Assembly: GCA_040219515.1 (NCBI GenBank)
Contig: JAVJSI010000011.1
Span: 124,001 to 188,000 of the forward strand
Direction: 5' to 3'
Length of the DNA stretch: 64,000 bases
Source of the DNA: Acidimicrobiales bacterium
GTDB taxonomy: Bacteria; Actinomycetota; Acidimicrobiia; Acidimicrobiales; Aldehydirespiratoraceae
Positions 1 to 8,775 of the stretch are shown here, piece by piece; within the stretch, counting starts at the first letter, position 1, and each line of letters starts with the position of its first letter. The position numbers were made by a program, and so were the translations under genes. The notes below the pieces were generated by a model, which saw only the letters and a program-made list of their open reading frames with translations, did not search any database and was not told where the DNA came from.

Positions 1-2
1 AC

Positions 3-1181
3 ACCATCATTTCGGCCGACTGTCACGCCGGGGCCGACATCCCGGGCTACAAGCCGTATCTGGCCGCCGAGTACCACGACGAGTTCGAGGCATGGGCCGA
101 CTCGTACGTGAACCCGTTCTCGGACCTCGAGGATCCGACCCGGGTGCGCAACTGGGACAACGACTATCGCCAGCGTGAACTCGAGGGTGATCTCCAGTCC
201 GCCGAGATCGTGTTCCCGAACACCGTGCCGCCGTTCTTTCCCACGGGTCAGCTGGTCGTGCGGCCACCGGCGAGCGGTCGCGATCACGAGCTGCGCCAGG
301 CCGGGCTCACCGCCCACAATCGATGGCTGGCCGACTGGTGCGCCGAGCTGCCCGGCCGCCGCGCCGGCCTCGCGCAGATCTTCCCCAACGACGTCGCGGC
401 GGCGGTGGCGGAGATCCACTGGGCCAAGGAGCACGGGCTGAAGGGCATTCTCTTCTCGGCCATTCCGCCCGATGCCGGCGTGCCCGCCCTCTGGGACCCG
501 ATCTACGACCCGGTGTGGGCCGCCGCGCAGGAAACCGGGCTGCCGATCAACCAGCACGGCGGCGCCGGCATCCCCGACATCGAGGGATCCCCCGGACGCA
601 ACATGTTGATGCTGATGGAGGTGCCCTTCTTCGCCAACCGAAGCCTCTGGCACCTCATCATCGGCGGCGTGTTCGAGCGCTACCCGGGGCTGAAGTTCGT
701 CATGACGGAGCAGGCCGTGGGCTGGGTACCCGATGTGCTGGCCCGGATGGACGTCTACTGGGGTCTGTTCAAGGAGAACGGCCGGGTCGGCGAGATGCCC
801 GCACCCGAGGACCTGCTCCCCCACGCCCCGTCGTTCTATTTCCACCGCAACTGCTGGATGGGCGCGAGCATGCCGTCGCCCGACGAGGCCGTGGCGATGC
901 AGGCGCTCGGCGTCGACCGGGTGATGTGGGGAAGCGACTACCCCCACAAGGAAGGCACCTACCCCTACACGCTCGAGTCGTTGCAACACACGTTCCACGA
1001 CTGGAACGAGGCTGACCTCCGCAAGGTGCTCGGCGAGACGGCCGCTGAGGTGTACGACCTCGACATGGCGGCGCTCGAGCCACTCGGCATCGGCCCCACC
1101 GTGGAGCAGGTCGCCACTCCCCTGGCCGAGAAGCCAACGGACACGTACAGCATGGCCTTCTCGCCCCGCCGTCTGGCCTAG
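3..1181 (+). CDS. Amidohydrolase-2 family metal-dependent hydrolase (5' truncated by window edge)
   Basis: The reading frame is open from the first bases of the window, so the start lies upstream; the GTG at 108 is internal. The visible 392 residues begin with ISADCHAG, the N-terminal strand typical of amidohydrolase-2 (COG2159) TIM-barrel hydrolases. A QHGGAG segment about 180 residues in and MWGSDYPH near the C terminus carry the usual His and Asp metal or catalytic residues. Family members hydrolyse or decarboxylate cyclic or aromatic acids in the cytosol; the substrate cannot be told here. The gene sits 9 bp before a dehydratase gene on the same strand, possibly one transcript. Family assignment is firm and the exact reaction unknown. 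Confidence 0.85.
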   Translation, partial: TIISADCHAGADIPGYKPYLAAEYHDEFEAWADSYVNPFSDLEDPTRVRNWDNDYRQRELEGDLQSAEIVFPNTVPPFFPTGQLVVRPPASGRDHELRQAGLTAHNRWLADWCAELPGRRAGLAQIFPNDVAAAVAEIHWAKEHGLKGILFSAIPPDAGVPALWDPIYDPVWAAAQETGLPINQHGGAGIPDIEGSPGRNMLMLMEVPFFANRSLWHLIIGGVFERYPGLKFVMTEQAVGWVPDVLARMDVYWGLFKENGRVGEMPAPEDLLPHAPSFYFHRNCWMGASMPSPDEAVAMQALGVDRVMWGSDYPHKEGTYPYTLESLQHTFHDWNEADLRKVLGETAAEVYDLDMAALEPLGIGPTVEQVATPLAEKPTDTYSMAFSPRRLA

Positions 1182-1190
1182 CGAGTCCGG

Positions 1191-2108
1191 ATGATCGCTC
1201 GTGTGGCCGTCGATGCGGCGTACGGACGTATCCGGGGACGGGTGCGGCGCACGCCGGTGATGGAGTTCTCGACGCCCGAGGGCGCGCCCATCACCCTCAA
1301 GCTCGAGCTGTTCCAGCACTCGGGTTCGTTCAAGGTGCGGGGTGGGTTCAACTCGGTGCTGGCGCAGGGCGTGCCCGAGGCCGGCCTCATCGCCGCGTCC
1401 GGGGGCAATCACGGTGCTGCGGTGGCATACATCGCCCGTGAGCTGGGCGTTCGCGCAGAGATCCACGTCCCCACGACGGCGGCGCCGGTCAAGATCGGAC
1501 GCATCCGCGCACTCGGCGCCGATGTCCGCGTGGCCGGGGCGCTCTACGCAGATGCCCAGGCCGCCTGCGACGAACGGATCGTCGAGTCGGGGGCACTCGC
1601 CATTCACCCCTTCGATGCCCCGCTCACGGTCGCCGGGCAGGGCACACTCGGGATCGAGATCGAGCAGCAACTGGAGGCGGTCGACACGGTCGTCGTCGCG
1701 ACCGGCGGTGGCGGGCTTGCGGGCGGCATTGCGGCCGCGCTCCCCCACGTTCGCCTGGTGTGCGTCGAGCCGGCGCAGTCCTGCTGCCTCCATGCTGCAC
1801 TTGCGGCCGGAGAGCCTGTGCCGGTGGAGATCGACAGCATCGCGGCCGACTCCCTGGGTGCCCGCCAGATCGGCGCCGTACCCTGGTCGGTGCTCGAGAC
1901 CCGGGCCGAGTCGGTCCTGGTGAGCGACGAGGCGATCATCGCGGCCCGTCAGTCGCTCTGGGACGAGGCGCAGCTCGTCGCCGAGATGGGTGGCGCCACT
2001 GCCTATGCCGCGCTCCACAGCGGCGCGTGGCGGCCCCAGCACGACGAGCGGGTCGTGGTGGTGGTCTGCGGGGCCAACACCGACCCCGCAGACCTGGTCA
2101 CCGGTTGA
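1191..2108 (+). CDS. PLP-dependent threonine/serine dehydratase-like enzyme
   Basis: A 305-residue fold-type II PLP enzyme. SGSFKVRG holds the Schiff-base lysine (K48). SGGNHG (about 70-75) is the substrate loop, and a TGGGGLAGG phosphate-binding loop lies near residue 171. This arrangement matches catabolic threonine dehydratase, serine dehydratase or serine racemase, which convert Thr or Ser to 2-oxobutyrate or pyruvate with loss of ammonia. It is shorter than biosynthetic IlvA and has no C-terminal ACT regulatory domain, so isoleucine feedback is unlikely. The ATG follows the amidohydrolase stop by 9 bp. It ends 2 bp from the convergent multicopper oxidase gene, leaving no room for a dedicated terminator. 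Confidence 0.85.
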   Translation: MIARVAVDAAYGRIRGRVRRTPVMEFSTPEGAPITLKLELFQHSGSFKVRGGFNSVLAQGVPEAGLIAASGGNHGAAVAYIARELGVRAEIHVPTTAAPVKIGRIRALGADVRVAGALYADAQAACDERIVESGALAIHPFDAPLTVAGQGTLGIEIEQQLEAVDTVVVATGGGGLAGGIAAALPHVRLVCVEPAQSCCLHAALAAGEPVPVEIDSIAADSLGARQIGAVPWSVLETRAESVLVSDEAIIAARQSLWDEAQLVAEMGGATAYAALHSGAWRPQHDERVVVVVCGANTDPADLVTG

Positions 2109-2110
2109 GG

Positions 2111-3448
2111 TCAGGCAACCACCATGGCCGTGACCATGCCGAACATGCCCTCCTCCTTCTCGACGTGGGTGAGGATGTGGCAGTGCCAGACCCAGGTGCC
2201 CAGGTCGGTGGCCTGGATCAGCACGGTGTATCGCTCCCCCGGTGCCACGTTGACGGTGTCGGCGTAGTACGGATTGTCGAGCGGGAAGCCGTCCTTGGCG
2301 AACACCAGCTGCGGGAACTGGTGCAGGTGCATCGGATGGATCTGGAGACCCTCGTTGTAGTACGTGACGGCGATCCAGTCGCCGGGTGCGACCACGTACG
2401 GTTCGGTGGCCGGGAACGACTTGCCGTTCAGCGAGTAGCCGATCACCCCGGCGTCGTTGAGCACCATCGGGATCTCGTGGTCGATGACGAGGTCCTCGGG
2501 AATCGTGTTGCCGCCGATCGTCTGACCCCGCGGAATCGGCAACTCGCCGATGCTGAACACCCCGAAGAGCCCGTTGGGGATCGCCATCTGGCCGTGGTGG
2601 TGGGCGTGGTACATCCCGATCGCCGGCTCGTCGGCCACGAATTCGTAGACATAGTCGTCTCCGGACTCGATGAGGTCCTGGGTGAGGGGCGCGACGCCGT
2701 CCTGGTCGTTGGGCGTGTGGACGCCGTGCCAGTGGATGTCGGTGCCCAGCGGCAGGTCGTTCTGCACGTTGACCCGGACCTTGTCACCCACGTCCACCCT
2801 GATCTCGGGGCCGGGGACCATGCCGTTGTACGTCCAGGCGTCGACGATCACACCCGGTGACACCTCCCAGGGGGTGATCGCCACGGTCAGGTCGAACTCC
2901 TTGGTGCCGTCGGGCAGGATCGTCGGCTCGAGCGGGATGTTGCCGAGCCCCTCGGTCTCGGCCGGGAACGCATTGATCGAGTCGATCATCGCGGCGTCGA
3001 GGTGGGCCCAGTCGTGCTCTTCGGTGCGCTCCGTCGAGATCGTCACGGCGCCGGAGTCCGCGCTCGGTACGACCTCGAGGGTCGCCGTCATTCCGGATTC
3101 GCGGTGGCCCGGGAGCTCGCACAAGAGTTCGTACGTGCCCGGTGACAGCTCGCCGAGATCGAGGAAGGTGCCATCGCCGGCGTTGAGGTCGGCGGTGATG
3201 GGGCCGTCGGCGAGCCGCAGGTTGTGCGGTGCCGCTCCCTGGTTCAGCACATCGAGCACCACGTGGCCCTCGGGCACGGCAAGATCGCCGCGGATGGCGA
3301 ACTCCGTCAGGTCGATGAGCGGAACGGTGGCATCGGCACTGATCTCACCCATTGCGACCTCGCCGCCCAGCGCGTCGTCCTCCGCGCACGAGGCGAGCAC
3401 GAAAACGAGCAGCCCGAAGAGCAACCAGCGGAAACGGGGGGTGGGCAT
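2111..3448 (-). CDS. Cupredoxin-multicopper oxidase fusion lipoprotein
   Basis: 445 residues. I chose the ATG at 3448 because it is preceded by GGAG and starts a lipoprotein signal ending LASC (Cys21); the frame stays open upstream, but that stretch has no such signal. Residues about 40-127 form a plastocyanin-like domain with H75, C110, H115 and M120 as type-1 copper ligands. A two-domain multicopper oxidase follows, with HWHG (239-242), HAHHH (281-285), HPMHLH (371-376) and HCHILTH (422-428). It should oxidise a small organic substrate or metal ion at the outer membrane face and reduce oxygen. The extra N-terminal cupredoxin could act as a built-in electron donor. Substrate unknown. Divergent from the aldehyde dehydrogenase gene across 166 bp. 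Confidence 0.88.
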   Translation of the reverse strand: MPTPRFRWLLFGLLVFVLASCAEDDALGGEVAMGEISADATVPLIDLTEFAIRGDLAVPEGHVVLDVLNQGAAPHNLRLADGPITADLNAGDGTFLDLGELSPGTYELLCELPGHRESGMTATLEVVPSADSGAVTISTERTEEHDWAHLDAAMIDSINAFPAETEGLGNIPLEPTILPDGTKEFDLTVAITPWEVSPGVIVDAWTYNGMVPGPEIRVDVGDKVRVNVQNDLPLGTDIHWHGVHTPNDQDGVAPLTQDLIESGDDYVYEFVADEPAIGMYHAHHHGQMAIPNGLFGVFSIGELPIPRGQTIGGNTIPEDLVIDHEIPMVLNDAGVIGYSLNGKSFPATEPYVVAPGDWIAVTYYNEGLQIHPMHLHQFPQLVFAKDGFPLDNPYYADTVNVAPGERYTVLIQATDLGTWVWHCHILTHVEKEEGMFGMVTAMVVA

Positions 3449-3614
3449 GAAGACTCCGATCGGACGCGCGTCGATGCCGACGCGGACACCACGATGCGTT
3501 CCGTGGGCAATACGGGGGAAGGGACCAAGGTCCCGGAGTGACGTCGACTCCGCCGAGTGGCAGAGTGGGTGGTAGACCCCCATCCCACTCCCCATCCAGG
3601 CTGAGAGGCACCAC

Positions 3615-5033
3615 ATGCGCGACTACGACCAGATCTACATCGACGGGGCGTGGGTGCCCTCCGAGGGCGCTGGCTCCATCGACGTCATCAATGCCGCCAC
3701 CGAAGAGGTCATGGGACGGATTCCCAACGGCGTCGCGGCCGACGTCGACAAGGCTGTTGCCGCGGCGAAGGCGGCGTTTCCGGCGTGGAGCCAGACCGAC
3801 GTCGAGGAGCGACAGAAGTACCTTCGTCGACTCCACGAGGGCCTCGCCGCCCGCAGCGGCGAGATCGCCGAGGTCATCGCCGGCGAGGTCGGCATGCCCA
3901 TCACCTGGGCCGGGATGATCCAGGCCGGGCTCCCCATGATGAACATGGAGAGCTACGCCAACCTGCTCGGCGAGGTCCAGTGGGAGGAGACGATCGGCAA
4001 CAGCCTGGTGGTGAAGGAGCCGGTTGGTGTCGTCGGCTGCATCACGCCGTGGAACTACCCGCTCCACCAGATCATCTGCAAGATCGGCGGCGCCTTCGCC
4101 GCAGGGTGCACGGTCGTGCTCAAGCCCACCGAGATCGCCCCGCTCAACGCCTACATCCTGGCCGAGATCATCCACGACGTCGGACTTCCGGCCGGTGTCT
4201 TCAACATGGTCATGGGCACCGGACCCGAGGTCGGCGAACGCATCGCGTCGCACCCCGACATCGACATGGTGTCGTTCACCGGTTCGACCCGAGCCGGAAA
4301 GCGCGTGGCCGCCGTGGCCGCCGAGACGGTCAAGCGGGTCGCCCTCGAGCTCGGCGGCAAGTCGGCCAACATCATCCTCGACGACGTCGAGGACTACGGC
4401 GCCGCCATCGGCGGTGGCGTGTTCGCCGCGTACCTCAACAACGGCCAGACGTGCACCGCCCACACCCGCATGCTCCTCCCCCGCTCTCGCTACGAGGAGG
4501 GCGTGGCCATCGCCGCTGCCGCAGCCGAGGCGATGGAGGTGAAGTCGCCCACCGAGGAGGGCATGCACATGGGTCCGCTCATCTCGCAGGCCCAGTGGGA
4601 CCGTGTCCAGGGCTACATCCAGAAGGGCATCGACGAGGGCGCTCGCGTGGTCGCCGGCGGACTCGGCAAGCCCGAGGGTCTCGACACCGGCTACTACGTG
4701 AAGCCGACGGTGTTCGCCGATGTCGAGAACTCGATGACCATCGCCCAGGAGGAGATCTTCGGGCCGGTGCTCTCGATCATCGCCTACGACGATGATGACG
4801 ACGCCGTCGCCATCGCCAACGACAGCCTCTACGGCCTGGCCGGCGGGGTGTGGGGCTCCGAGGAGCGAGCCATGAAGGTCGCTCGTCGTATGCGCACCGG
4901 TGCGGTCGATGTCAACGGCGGCAGCTTCAACATCCAGGCCCCGTTCGGTGGCTACAAGCAGTCGGGTTACGGCCGCGAGAACGGGCCCTACGGCATCGAG
5001 GAGTTCCTGCAGACCAAGTCGCTCCAGCTCTGA
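3615..5033 (+). CDS. NAD(P)-dependent aldehyde dehydrogenase
   Basis: A 472-residue full-length ALDH. FTGST (about 220) belongs to the cofactor fold, ELGGK holds the general base (Glu245), and NNGQTC holds the catalytic Cys280. EEIFGPVL and the C-terminal PFGGYKQSG are the usual late motifs. The enzyme oxidises an aldehyde to the acid in the cytosol. The nearest named relatives appear to be the broad-specificity or betaine-type ALDHs, but specificity cannot be read from sequence. The ATG is preceded by GAGAGG. The upstream 166 bp are shared with the divergent oxidase gene. Confidence 0.92.
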   Translation: MRDYDQIYIDGAWVPSEGAGSIDVINAATEEVMGRIPNGVAADVDKAVAAAKAAFPAWSQTDVEERQKYLRRLHEGLAARSGEIAEVIAGEVGMPITWAGMIQAGLPMMNMESYANLLGEVQWEETIGNSLVVKEPVGVVGCITPWNYPLHQIICKIGGAFAAGCTVVLKPTEIAPLNAYILAEIIHDVGLPAGVFNMVMGTGPEVGERIASHPDIDMVSFTGSTRAGKRVAAVAAETVKRVALELGGKSANIILDDVEDYGAAIGGGVFAAYLNNGQTCTAHTRMLLPRSRYEEGVAIAAAAAEAMEVKSPTEEGMHMGPLISQAQWDRVQGYIQKGIDEGARVVAGGLGKPEGLDTGYYVKPTVFADVENSMTIAQEEIFGPVLSIIAYDDDDDAVAIANDSLYGLAGGVWGSEERAMKVARRMRTGAVDVNGGSFNIQAPFGGYKQSGYGRENGPYGIEEFLQTKSLQL

Positions 5034-5082
5034 TTTACGCGGTGTTCGCCCCCGGGGAGTCGCTCCGGGGTGCGGGCGCCGA

Positions 5083-5088
5083 TACGGT
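5083..5088 (+). promoter_or_regulatory. -10 element TACGGT for the RGG-protein gene
   Basis: TACGGT lies 8 bases before the GTG at 5097. A transcript from here would be nearly leaderless, which favours GTG 5097 over the upstream in-frame GTG at 5070. Confidence 0.5.
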
Positions 5089-5096
5089 TGCCCACC

Positions 5097-6515
5097 GTGG
5101 CACGCAGGCTGGACATCGAACTCACCTCATCTCGCGACGACGGCACTTGGACGTGGCGCGCCGCGGGGGCGAAGAAGCCGAAGGGGGTGCTCGACGGCTC
5201 GCTCGTCCCCGAGGGCGTCGGCATCGGCGATGTCGTGAAGGTCGAGGCCGAGGCCTATCTCGAAGGACTCGAGATCACCACGATCTTCCCGCCCAAGGGC
5301 GGACGCAAGGAGCCCGAGACGATCGAGCTGCTCGGCTCCGGTCGCGACGAGCCGCTGGTCACCTCGGTGCTCGCAGGCAAGGGCCGCGGCCGGGGACGCG
5401 ACGGCGACCGTGGCGGCGGTCGCGGTCGTGACGGCGATCGTGGTCGTGGTCGTGACGGCGGTCGTGGTAGAGGCGGTCGTGACGACCGCGGTGGCCGCAG
5501 CGACGGCGGACGTGGTGGCGGGCGCAGCGAGGGTGGTCGCGGTGAGCGACGCGAACGACCGAAGGCGCCGGCCCGTCCGAAGGCGCCGCGTCTGCGCCCG
5601 GGCCGGGCCCATCGTCAGGCCGCGCTCACGGCGCTGCCGGAGATCCAGCACCAGCTGGCCGAAGAAGTCTTCAAGGGCGGTGTTCCCGGCCTGCGTCAGG
5701 CGGTCGACCGCATGAACGAGAAGGCCGTGGCCGAGGGAATGCCCAAGATCAAGACCGAGCCGCTGGTCGCGCTCGCCGAGAAGCTGGCGCCGAAGCTCAA
5801 GGCCGCCGAATGGCGCGATCGGGCCGAGGCTGCGCTGGCCGGCATCACCGAGATCGATGTGAAGGACATTCGCAGCGTCGTGGTGGCGGCCGACTCCGCC
5901 GCTCGTGACGACGAGTCCCGAGCGCTCGCCGACCAGCTGCGCGACGGTCTCACCGCTCGTGTCGATGCCGAACATCGCAAGTGGCTCGACGAGCTGGCCG
6001 AGAACATCCAGGAGGGCCGCACCGTGCGGGCCCTGCGGCACAGTTCGCGCCCGCCCAAGGCCGGTGCCCCGCTGCCGCCCGACATGGCCGAGCGGCTGGC
6101 CGCTGCCGCCTCGGCGTCGCTCACCAGCGAGATCACCCAGGACCGCTGGGCCACAGTGCTCGATGCGGTCGCCTTCTCCCCCGTCAAGGGCCTCGTGATC
6201 CCCGAGGGTGTTCCGGCCACACCCAACGATCAGTTGCTCTCGGCAGTGCGCAAGCACGCAACCAAGGTGCCCGCCATCGCCGCCCTGTTCGGCGTCGAGC
6301 CGCCGGCGCCCCGCAAGAAGGGTGGCCGCCGCACTCCCCCGCCGCCGCCCAAGCCCGCCGCCGGGCCCGAGTCCGTTGCGCCCGAAGCCGACGCGCCCGT
6401 CGCCGCGACCGCTCCCGAGCAGGACGCACCGGCGCCCGCCGCCATCGATGCAACGCCGGCTCCGGTGGAGGAGACACCTGCTCCCGCCGACGACGCACCC
6501 CGGGTCGCCGAATGA
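5097..6515 (+). CDS. Conserved protein with N-terminal beta domain and RGG/RD low-complexity tract
   Basis: 472 residues from the GTG at 5097. Residues 1-92 form a compact, probably beta-rich domain of unknown family. Residues about 94-152 are almost pure Arg-Gly-Asp repeats (RGRGRDG, RGGGRGRD, RGGRS). Residues 165-400 are helical, and the last 65 are Pro/Ala/Glu-rich. RGG boxes bind RNA and drive phase separation in eukaryotic proteins and in some bacterial RNA helicases, but no helicase or nuclease domain is visible here. An RNA- or nucleoid-associated role is inference only. The stop overlaps the start of the enoyl-CoA hydratase gene (ATGA), so the two are translationally coupled. Confidence 0.75.
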   Translation: MARRLDIELTSSRDDGTWTWRAAGAKKPKGVLDGSLVPEGVGIGDVVKVEAEAYLEGLEITTIFPPKGGRKEPETIELLGSGRDEPLVTSVLAGKGRGRGRDGDRGGGRGRDGDRGRGRDGGRGRGGRDDRGGRSDGGRGGGRSEGGRGERRERPKAPARPKAPRLRPGRAHRQAALTALPEIQHQLAEEVFKGGVPGLRQAVDRMNEKAVAEGMPKIKTEPLVALAEKLAPKLKAAEWRDRAEAALAGITEIDVKDIRSVVVAADSAARDDESRALADQLRDGLTARVDAEHRKWLDELAENIQEGRTVRALRHSSRPPKAGAPLPPDMAERLAAAASASLTSEITQDRWATVLDAVAFSPVKGLVIPEGVPATPNDQLLSAVRKHATKVPAIAALFGVEPPAPRKKGGRRTPPPPPKPAAGPESVAPEADAPVAATAPEQDAPAPAAIDATPAPVEETPAPADDAPRVAE

Positions 6516-7273
6516 TCGATTTCCGGGTCGACGGCCATGTGGCGATCATCACGCTCCAGCGGGTGGAGGCCCGCAACGCGATCAACGCTGCGATGGCCGA
6601 GGCCATCGAGGGCGCGATCGACCGTCTCGAGGACGATGACGACCTCTGGGTGGGCATTCTCACCCACGACGGCCCGGTGTTCTGCGCCGGCGCCGACCTC
6701 AAGGAGATCGCCGCCGGCAACGCCGGCGGGTTGGCCACGAAGCGGGGCGGCTTCGGTGGCATCGTCAGTCGCGAACGCACCAAGCCGCTGATCGCCGCCG
6801 TCGACGGCCACGCCGTGGCCGGCGGCACCGAGATCGCGCTGGCCTGCGATCTGCGGGTGGCGTCGTCCGCGTCGAAGTTCGGCATCCCCGAGGTGAAGCG
6901 ATCGTTGGTTGCCGCCGCCGGCGGTCTCGTGCGCCTTCCCCGGGTGCTTCCGCCTGCCATCGCGATGGAGCTCGCCATCACCGGCGACACCATCGATGCC
7001 GAACGCGCTGCGCACTTCGGCATGATCAACGAGGTCTGCGCGCCGGGCAGTTCGGTCGACGCCGCAATGGCCCTCGCCGGCCGCATCACGGCCAACGCGC
7101 CGCTCGCGGTGCGAGCCAGCCGGCAGCTCATCCTCGATGCCCCCGGACAGAGCGATCGAGAGGGCATGAGGGCGGCGGGGACGGTCCTGGCCGAGCTCTC
7201 TACGACCGAGGACTTTGCCGAGGGCCCACGAGCCTTCATAGAGAAGCGTGACCCCGTGTGGAAGGGTCGCTGA
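6512..7273 (+). CDS. Enoyl-CoA hydratase/isomerase (crotonase) family protein
   Basis: 253 residues starting at the ATG that overlaps the previous stop. FCAGADLKE supplies the first oxyanion-hole amide. AVDGHAVAGGTEIALACDLR is the second conserved block, with the GG turn and the acidic residue used by hydratases. FGIPEVKR follows, with the Glu typical of active hydratases. Length matches the family (about 255). Crotonases hydrate or isomerise acyl-CoA thioesters in beta-oxidation or related pathways; the exact substrate is open. The preceding RGG-protein gene is not metabolic, so the context does not help. Confidence 0.9.
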   Translation: MIDFRVDGHVAIITLQRVEARNAINAAMAEAIEGAIDRLEDDDDLWVGILTHDGPVFCAGADLKEIAAGNAGGLATKRGGFGGIVSRERTKPLIAAVDGHAVAGGTEIALACDLRVASSASKFGIPEVKRSLVAAAGGLVRLPRVLPPAIAMELAITGDTIDAERAAHFGMINEVCAPGSSVDAAMALAGRITANAPLAVRASRQLILDAPGQSDREGMRAAGTVLAELSTTEDFAEGPRAFIEKRDPVWKGR

Positions 7274-7283
7274 CCCGAACGCG

Positions 7284-7751
7284 CTACAGGGACCGGTGGA
7301 CCCGGAGCGCCCGAGCGACCATGCCGAACGACTCGAAGAAGTTCTTCGTCGCCCGGTCGCCGGGGAGGGCGATCGAGTCGACGCCGACGCACCCCTTCTT
7401 CCGGCACCACTCGTCGACGGCGTGCATCAGCGCCTCACCCACGCCCACACCGCGGGCTTCGGGCATGACGTAGAGATCGCGGAGATGGCCGACGAGCCGA
7501 CCGTCGTGCAGCCAGTGGAGCTCACAGGCGCTGTAGCCGACCACCACGTCGTCGATGGTGCCGGTCAGGAGGACGGCCTCGTCGTCGTCGATCGATTGCG
7601 CCAGCGCGGGGCCGACCGGCTCGGACCGCGCTTCCCACTGGCTCCATATGTCGCCGCCGCGGTTGGGGCGAAGCTCGGCGATGGCCGACTCGCACAGTGC
7701 GGTGACGACCTCGAGGTCATCGGCGCGGGCTTCTCGGGCTGCCACGTCCAC
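7284..7751 (-). CDS. GNAT-family N-acetyltransferase
   Basis: 155 residues with the GNAT acetyl-CoA loop RDLYVMPEARGVGVGEAL (core R-x-x-G-x-G at about 99-104) and the C-terminal FFESFGM strand. It transfers an acetyl group from acetyl-CoA to an unknown amine. The start is a GTG 5 bp after the stop of the upstream gene, so it is the third gene of a minus-strand operon with 7756-8223 and 8220-8672. It converges on the enoyl-CoA hydratase gene. Confidence 0.85.
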   Translation of the reverse strand: MDVAAREARADDLEVVTALCESAIAELRPNRGGDIWSQWEARSEPVGPALAQSIDDDEAVLLTGTIDDVVVGYSACELHWLHDGRLVGHLRDLYVMPEARGVGVGEALMHAVDEWCRKKGCVGVDSIALPGDRATKNFFESFGMVARALRVHRSL

Positions 7752-7755
7752 GGGA

Positions 7756-8223
7756 TCAGCTCTGCAGCTGGCGGACGCGATTGATGACGGTCGCTCGGCT
7801 GCGGTGGGCCTGTTCGTAGCGCAGCACCGTGTGCAACTCCTCCTCTGTCAGCGATGACAGGAATGGCAGGAGTTCGGGCGCAGTGAGATCGTCGTAGTCG
7901 TCGATCGGTAGAGGGGTCAGATCGAGCTGCTCGACGAGATCGCTGTTGGCCAGATCCACGAGCGTCTCGTCATCGACCGGTGGGTCGCCGGCCTCGCCGG
8001 CGAGCACCGTGCCGACCGCGTCGACCACCTGGTCGATCACCCTGCGGGCCTCGCCCTGTCCTCGTTGGCTGGCCATTCGTCCGGCCAGGCGGGTGAGCGC
8101 GATCTGTCCGCGTCCACGATCGGCGAGTTTGGGAATGAGCTCGCGAGCTTCGAGCGCCAAGCCGATCGGGGCGTAGACGAAGAGGTCCAGCACCTGATCC
8201 GCGAGCCCCTCGTCGTCGCTCAC
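7756..8223 (-). CDS. Conserved helical protein of unknown function
   Basis: 155 residues from a GTG (8223) that overlaps the upstream stop in a GTGA arrangement; an upstream in-frame start at 8256 would run further into the neighbour. The protein is predicted all-alpha. The N-terminal half has an amphipathic segment (VYAPIGLALEARELIPKL). The last 50 residues (ELLPFLSSLTEEEL, then a YE-x-x-HR-x-R-x-TV pattern) resemble the small helical tail seen in several uncharacterised actinobacterial proteins. No catalytic motif is visible. It is probably co-expressed with the zinc-ribbon protein and the GNAT enzyme. Confidence 0.75.
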   Translation of the reverse strand: MSDDEGLADQVLDLFVYAPIGLALEARELIPKLADRGRGQIALTRLAGRMASQRGQGEARRVIDQVVDAVGTVLAGEAGDPPVDDETLVDLANSDLVEQLDLTPLPIDDYDDLTAPELLPFLSSLTEEELHTVLRYEQAHRSRATVINRVRQLQS

Positions 8224-8672
8224 GGGACCTGAACCGGTCCCCCGCAATGTGGGCACTCGTCGTCGACGACGGACCGGGCGTTCACCAGCAGGAAGCAGTG
8301 GGGGCAGGAGAACTCGTTGTCCTGGCGTGCGAGGACCGGTTCAGCCTCGCCGGCCGGCGTCGGCGTCGGCTTCGGTGGCTTGTTGTCGTCTTCGTCGTCG
8401 TCTTCGTCCTCGTCATCGCCGGCCGCGATGCGGTCCTTCAGGATCGCGTCGAGGTCGGCTTCGACGTCGTCGTCATCTTCTTCGTCGTCGTCGGCCGGCC
8501 GGGCCGGGGTCGGGACGTCGTCGTCGTCATCATCATCGTCATCATCGTCGACGACGGCGTCGTCGTCGACTTCGAAGTCGTCCTCGCCGTCGTCGAACTC
8601 TTCGTCGTCGATCTCTTCGTCGTCGACGTCGGGATCGTCGATCTCGTCTTCAGGGGAGTCTTCGTCAGCCAT
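8220..8672 (-). CDS. Acidic protein with C-terminal zinc ribbon (DUF4193-like architecture)
   Basis: 150 residues. The first 105 are extremely acidic, with an uninterrupted run of aspartates near the middle and further D/E-only stretches. The C terminus holds CPHC, then NARSV, then CPHCG: a four-cysteine zinc ribbon. The order of a long acidic tail followed by EFSCPHCFLL is reminiscent of actinobacterial DUF4193, proposed here by resemblance only. Such a protein could bind RNA polymerase, a histone-like protein or cations. First gene of a three-gene operon with a recognisable upstream promoter. Confidence 0.8.
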   Translation of the reverse strand: MADEDSPEDEIDDPDVDDEEIDDEEFDDGEDDFEVDDDAVVDDDDDDDDDDDVPTPARPADDDEEDDDDVEADLDAILKDRIAAGDDEDEDDDEDDNKPPKPTPTPAGEAEPVLARQDNEFSCPHCFLLVNARSVVDDECPHCGGPVQVP

Positions 8673-8701
8673 GGGTTCCTGCGCCTCAGATGTTGCGGCG
8701 G

Positions 8702-8729
8702 ATCATAGACACTGCGAGCGCACACGCAA
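8702..8729 (-). promoter_or_regulatory. Promoter of the acidic zinc-ribbon operon
   Basis: On the minus strand, TTGCGT (8729-8724) and TATGAT (8707-8702) are separated by 16 bases, about 30 bases before the ATG at 8672. Confidence 0.5.
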
Positions 8730-8775
8730 CGTCCGTGATCGATTTGTTGCAATTGTGAGGTGGATCATGCCTGTT

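Noticed and set aside
3449-3616. Upstream extension of the multicopper oxidase protein to codon 3616
   Set aside because: The added 56 residues are not signal-like and would overlap the aldehyde dehydrogenase start; ATG 3448 has a ribosome site and begins a perfect lipoprotein signal.
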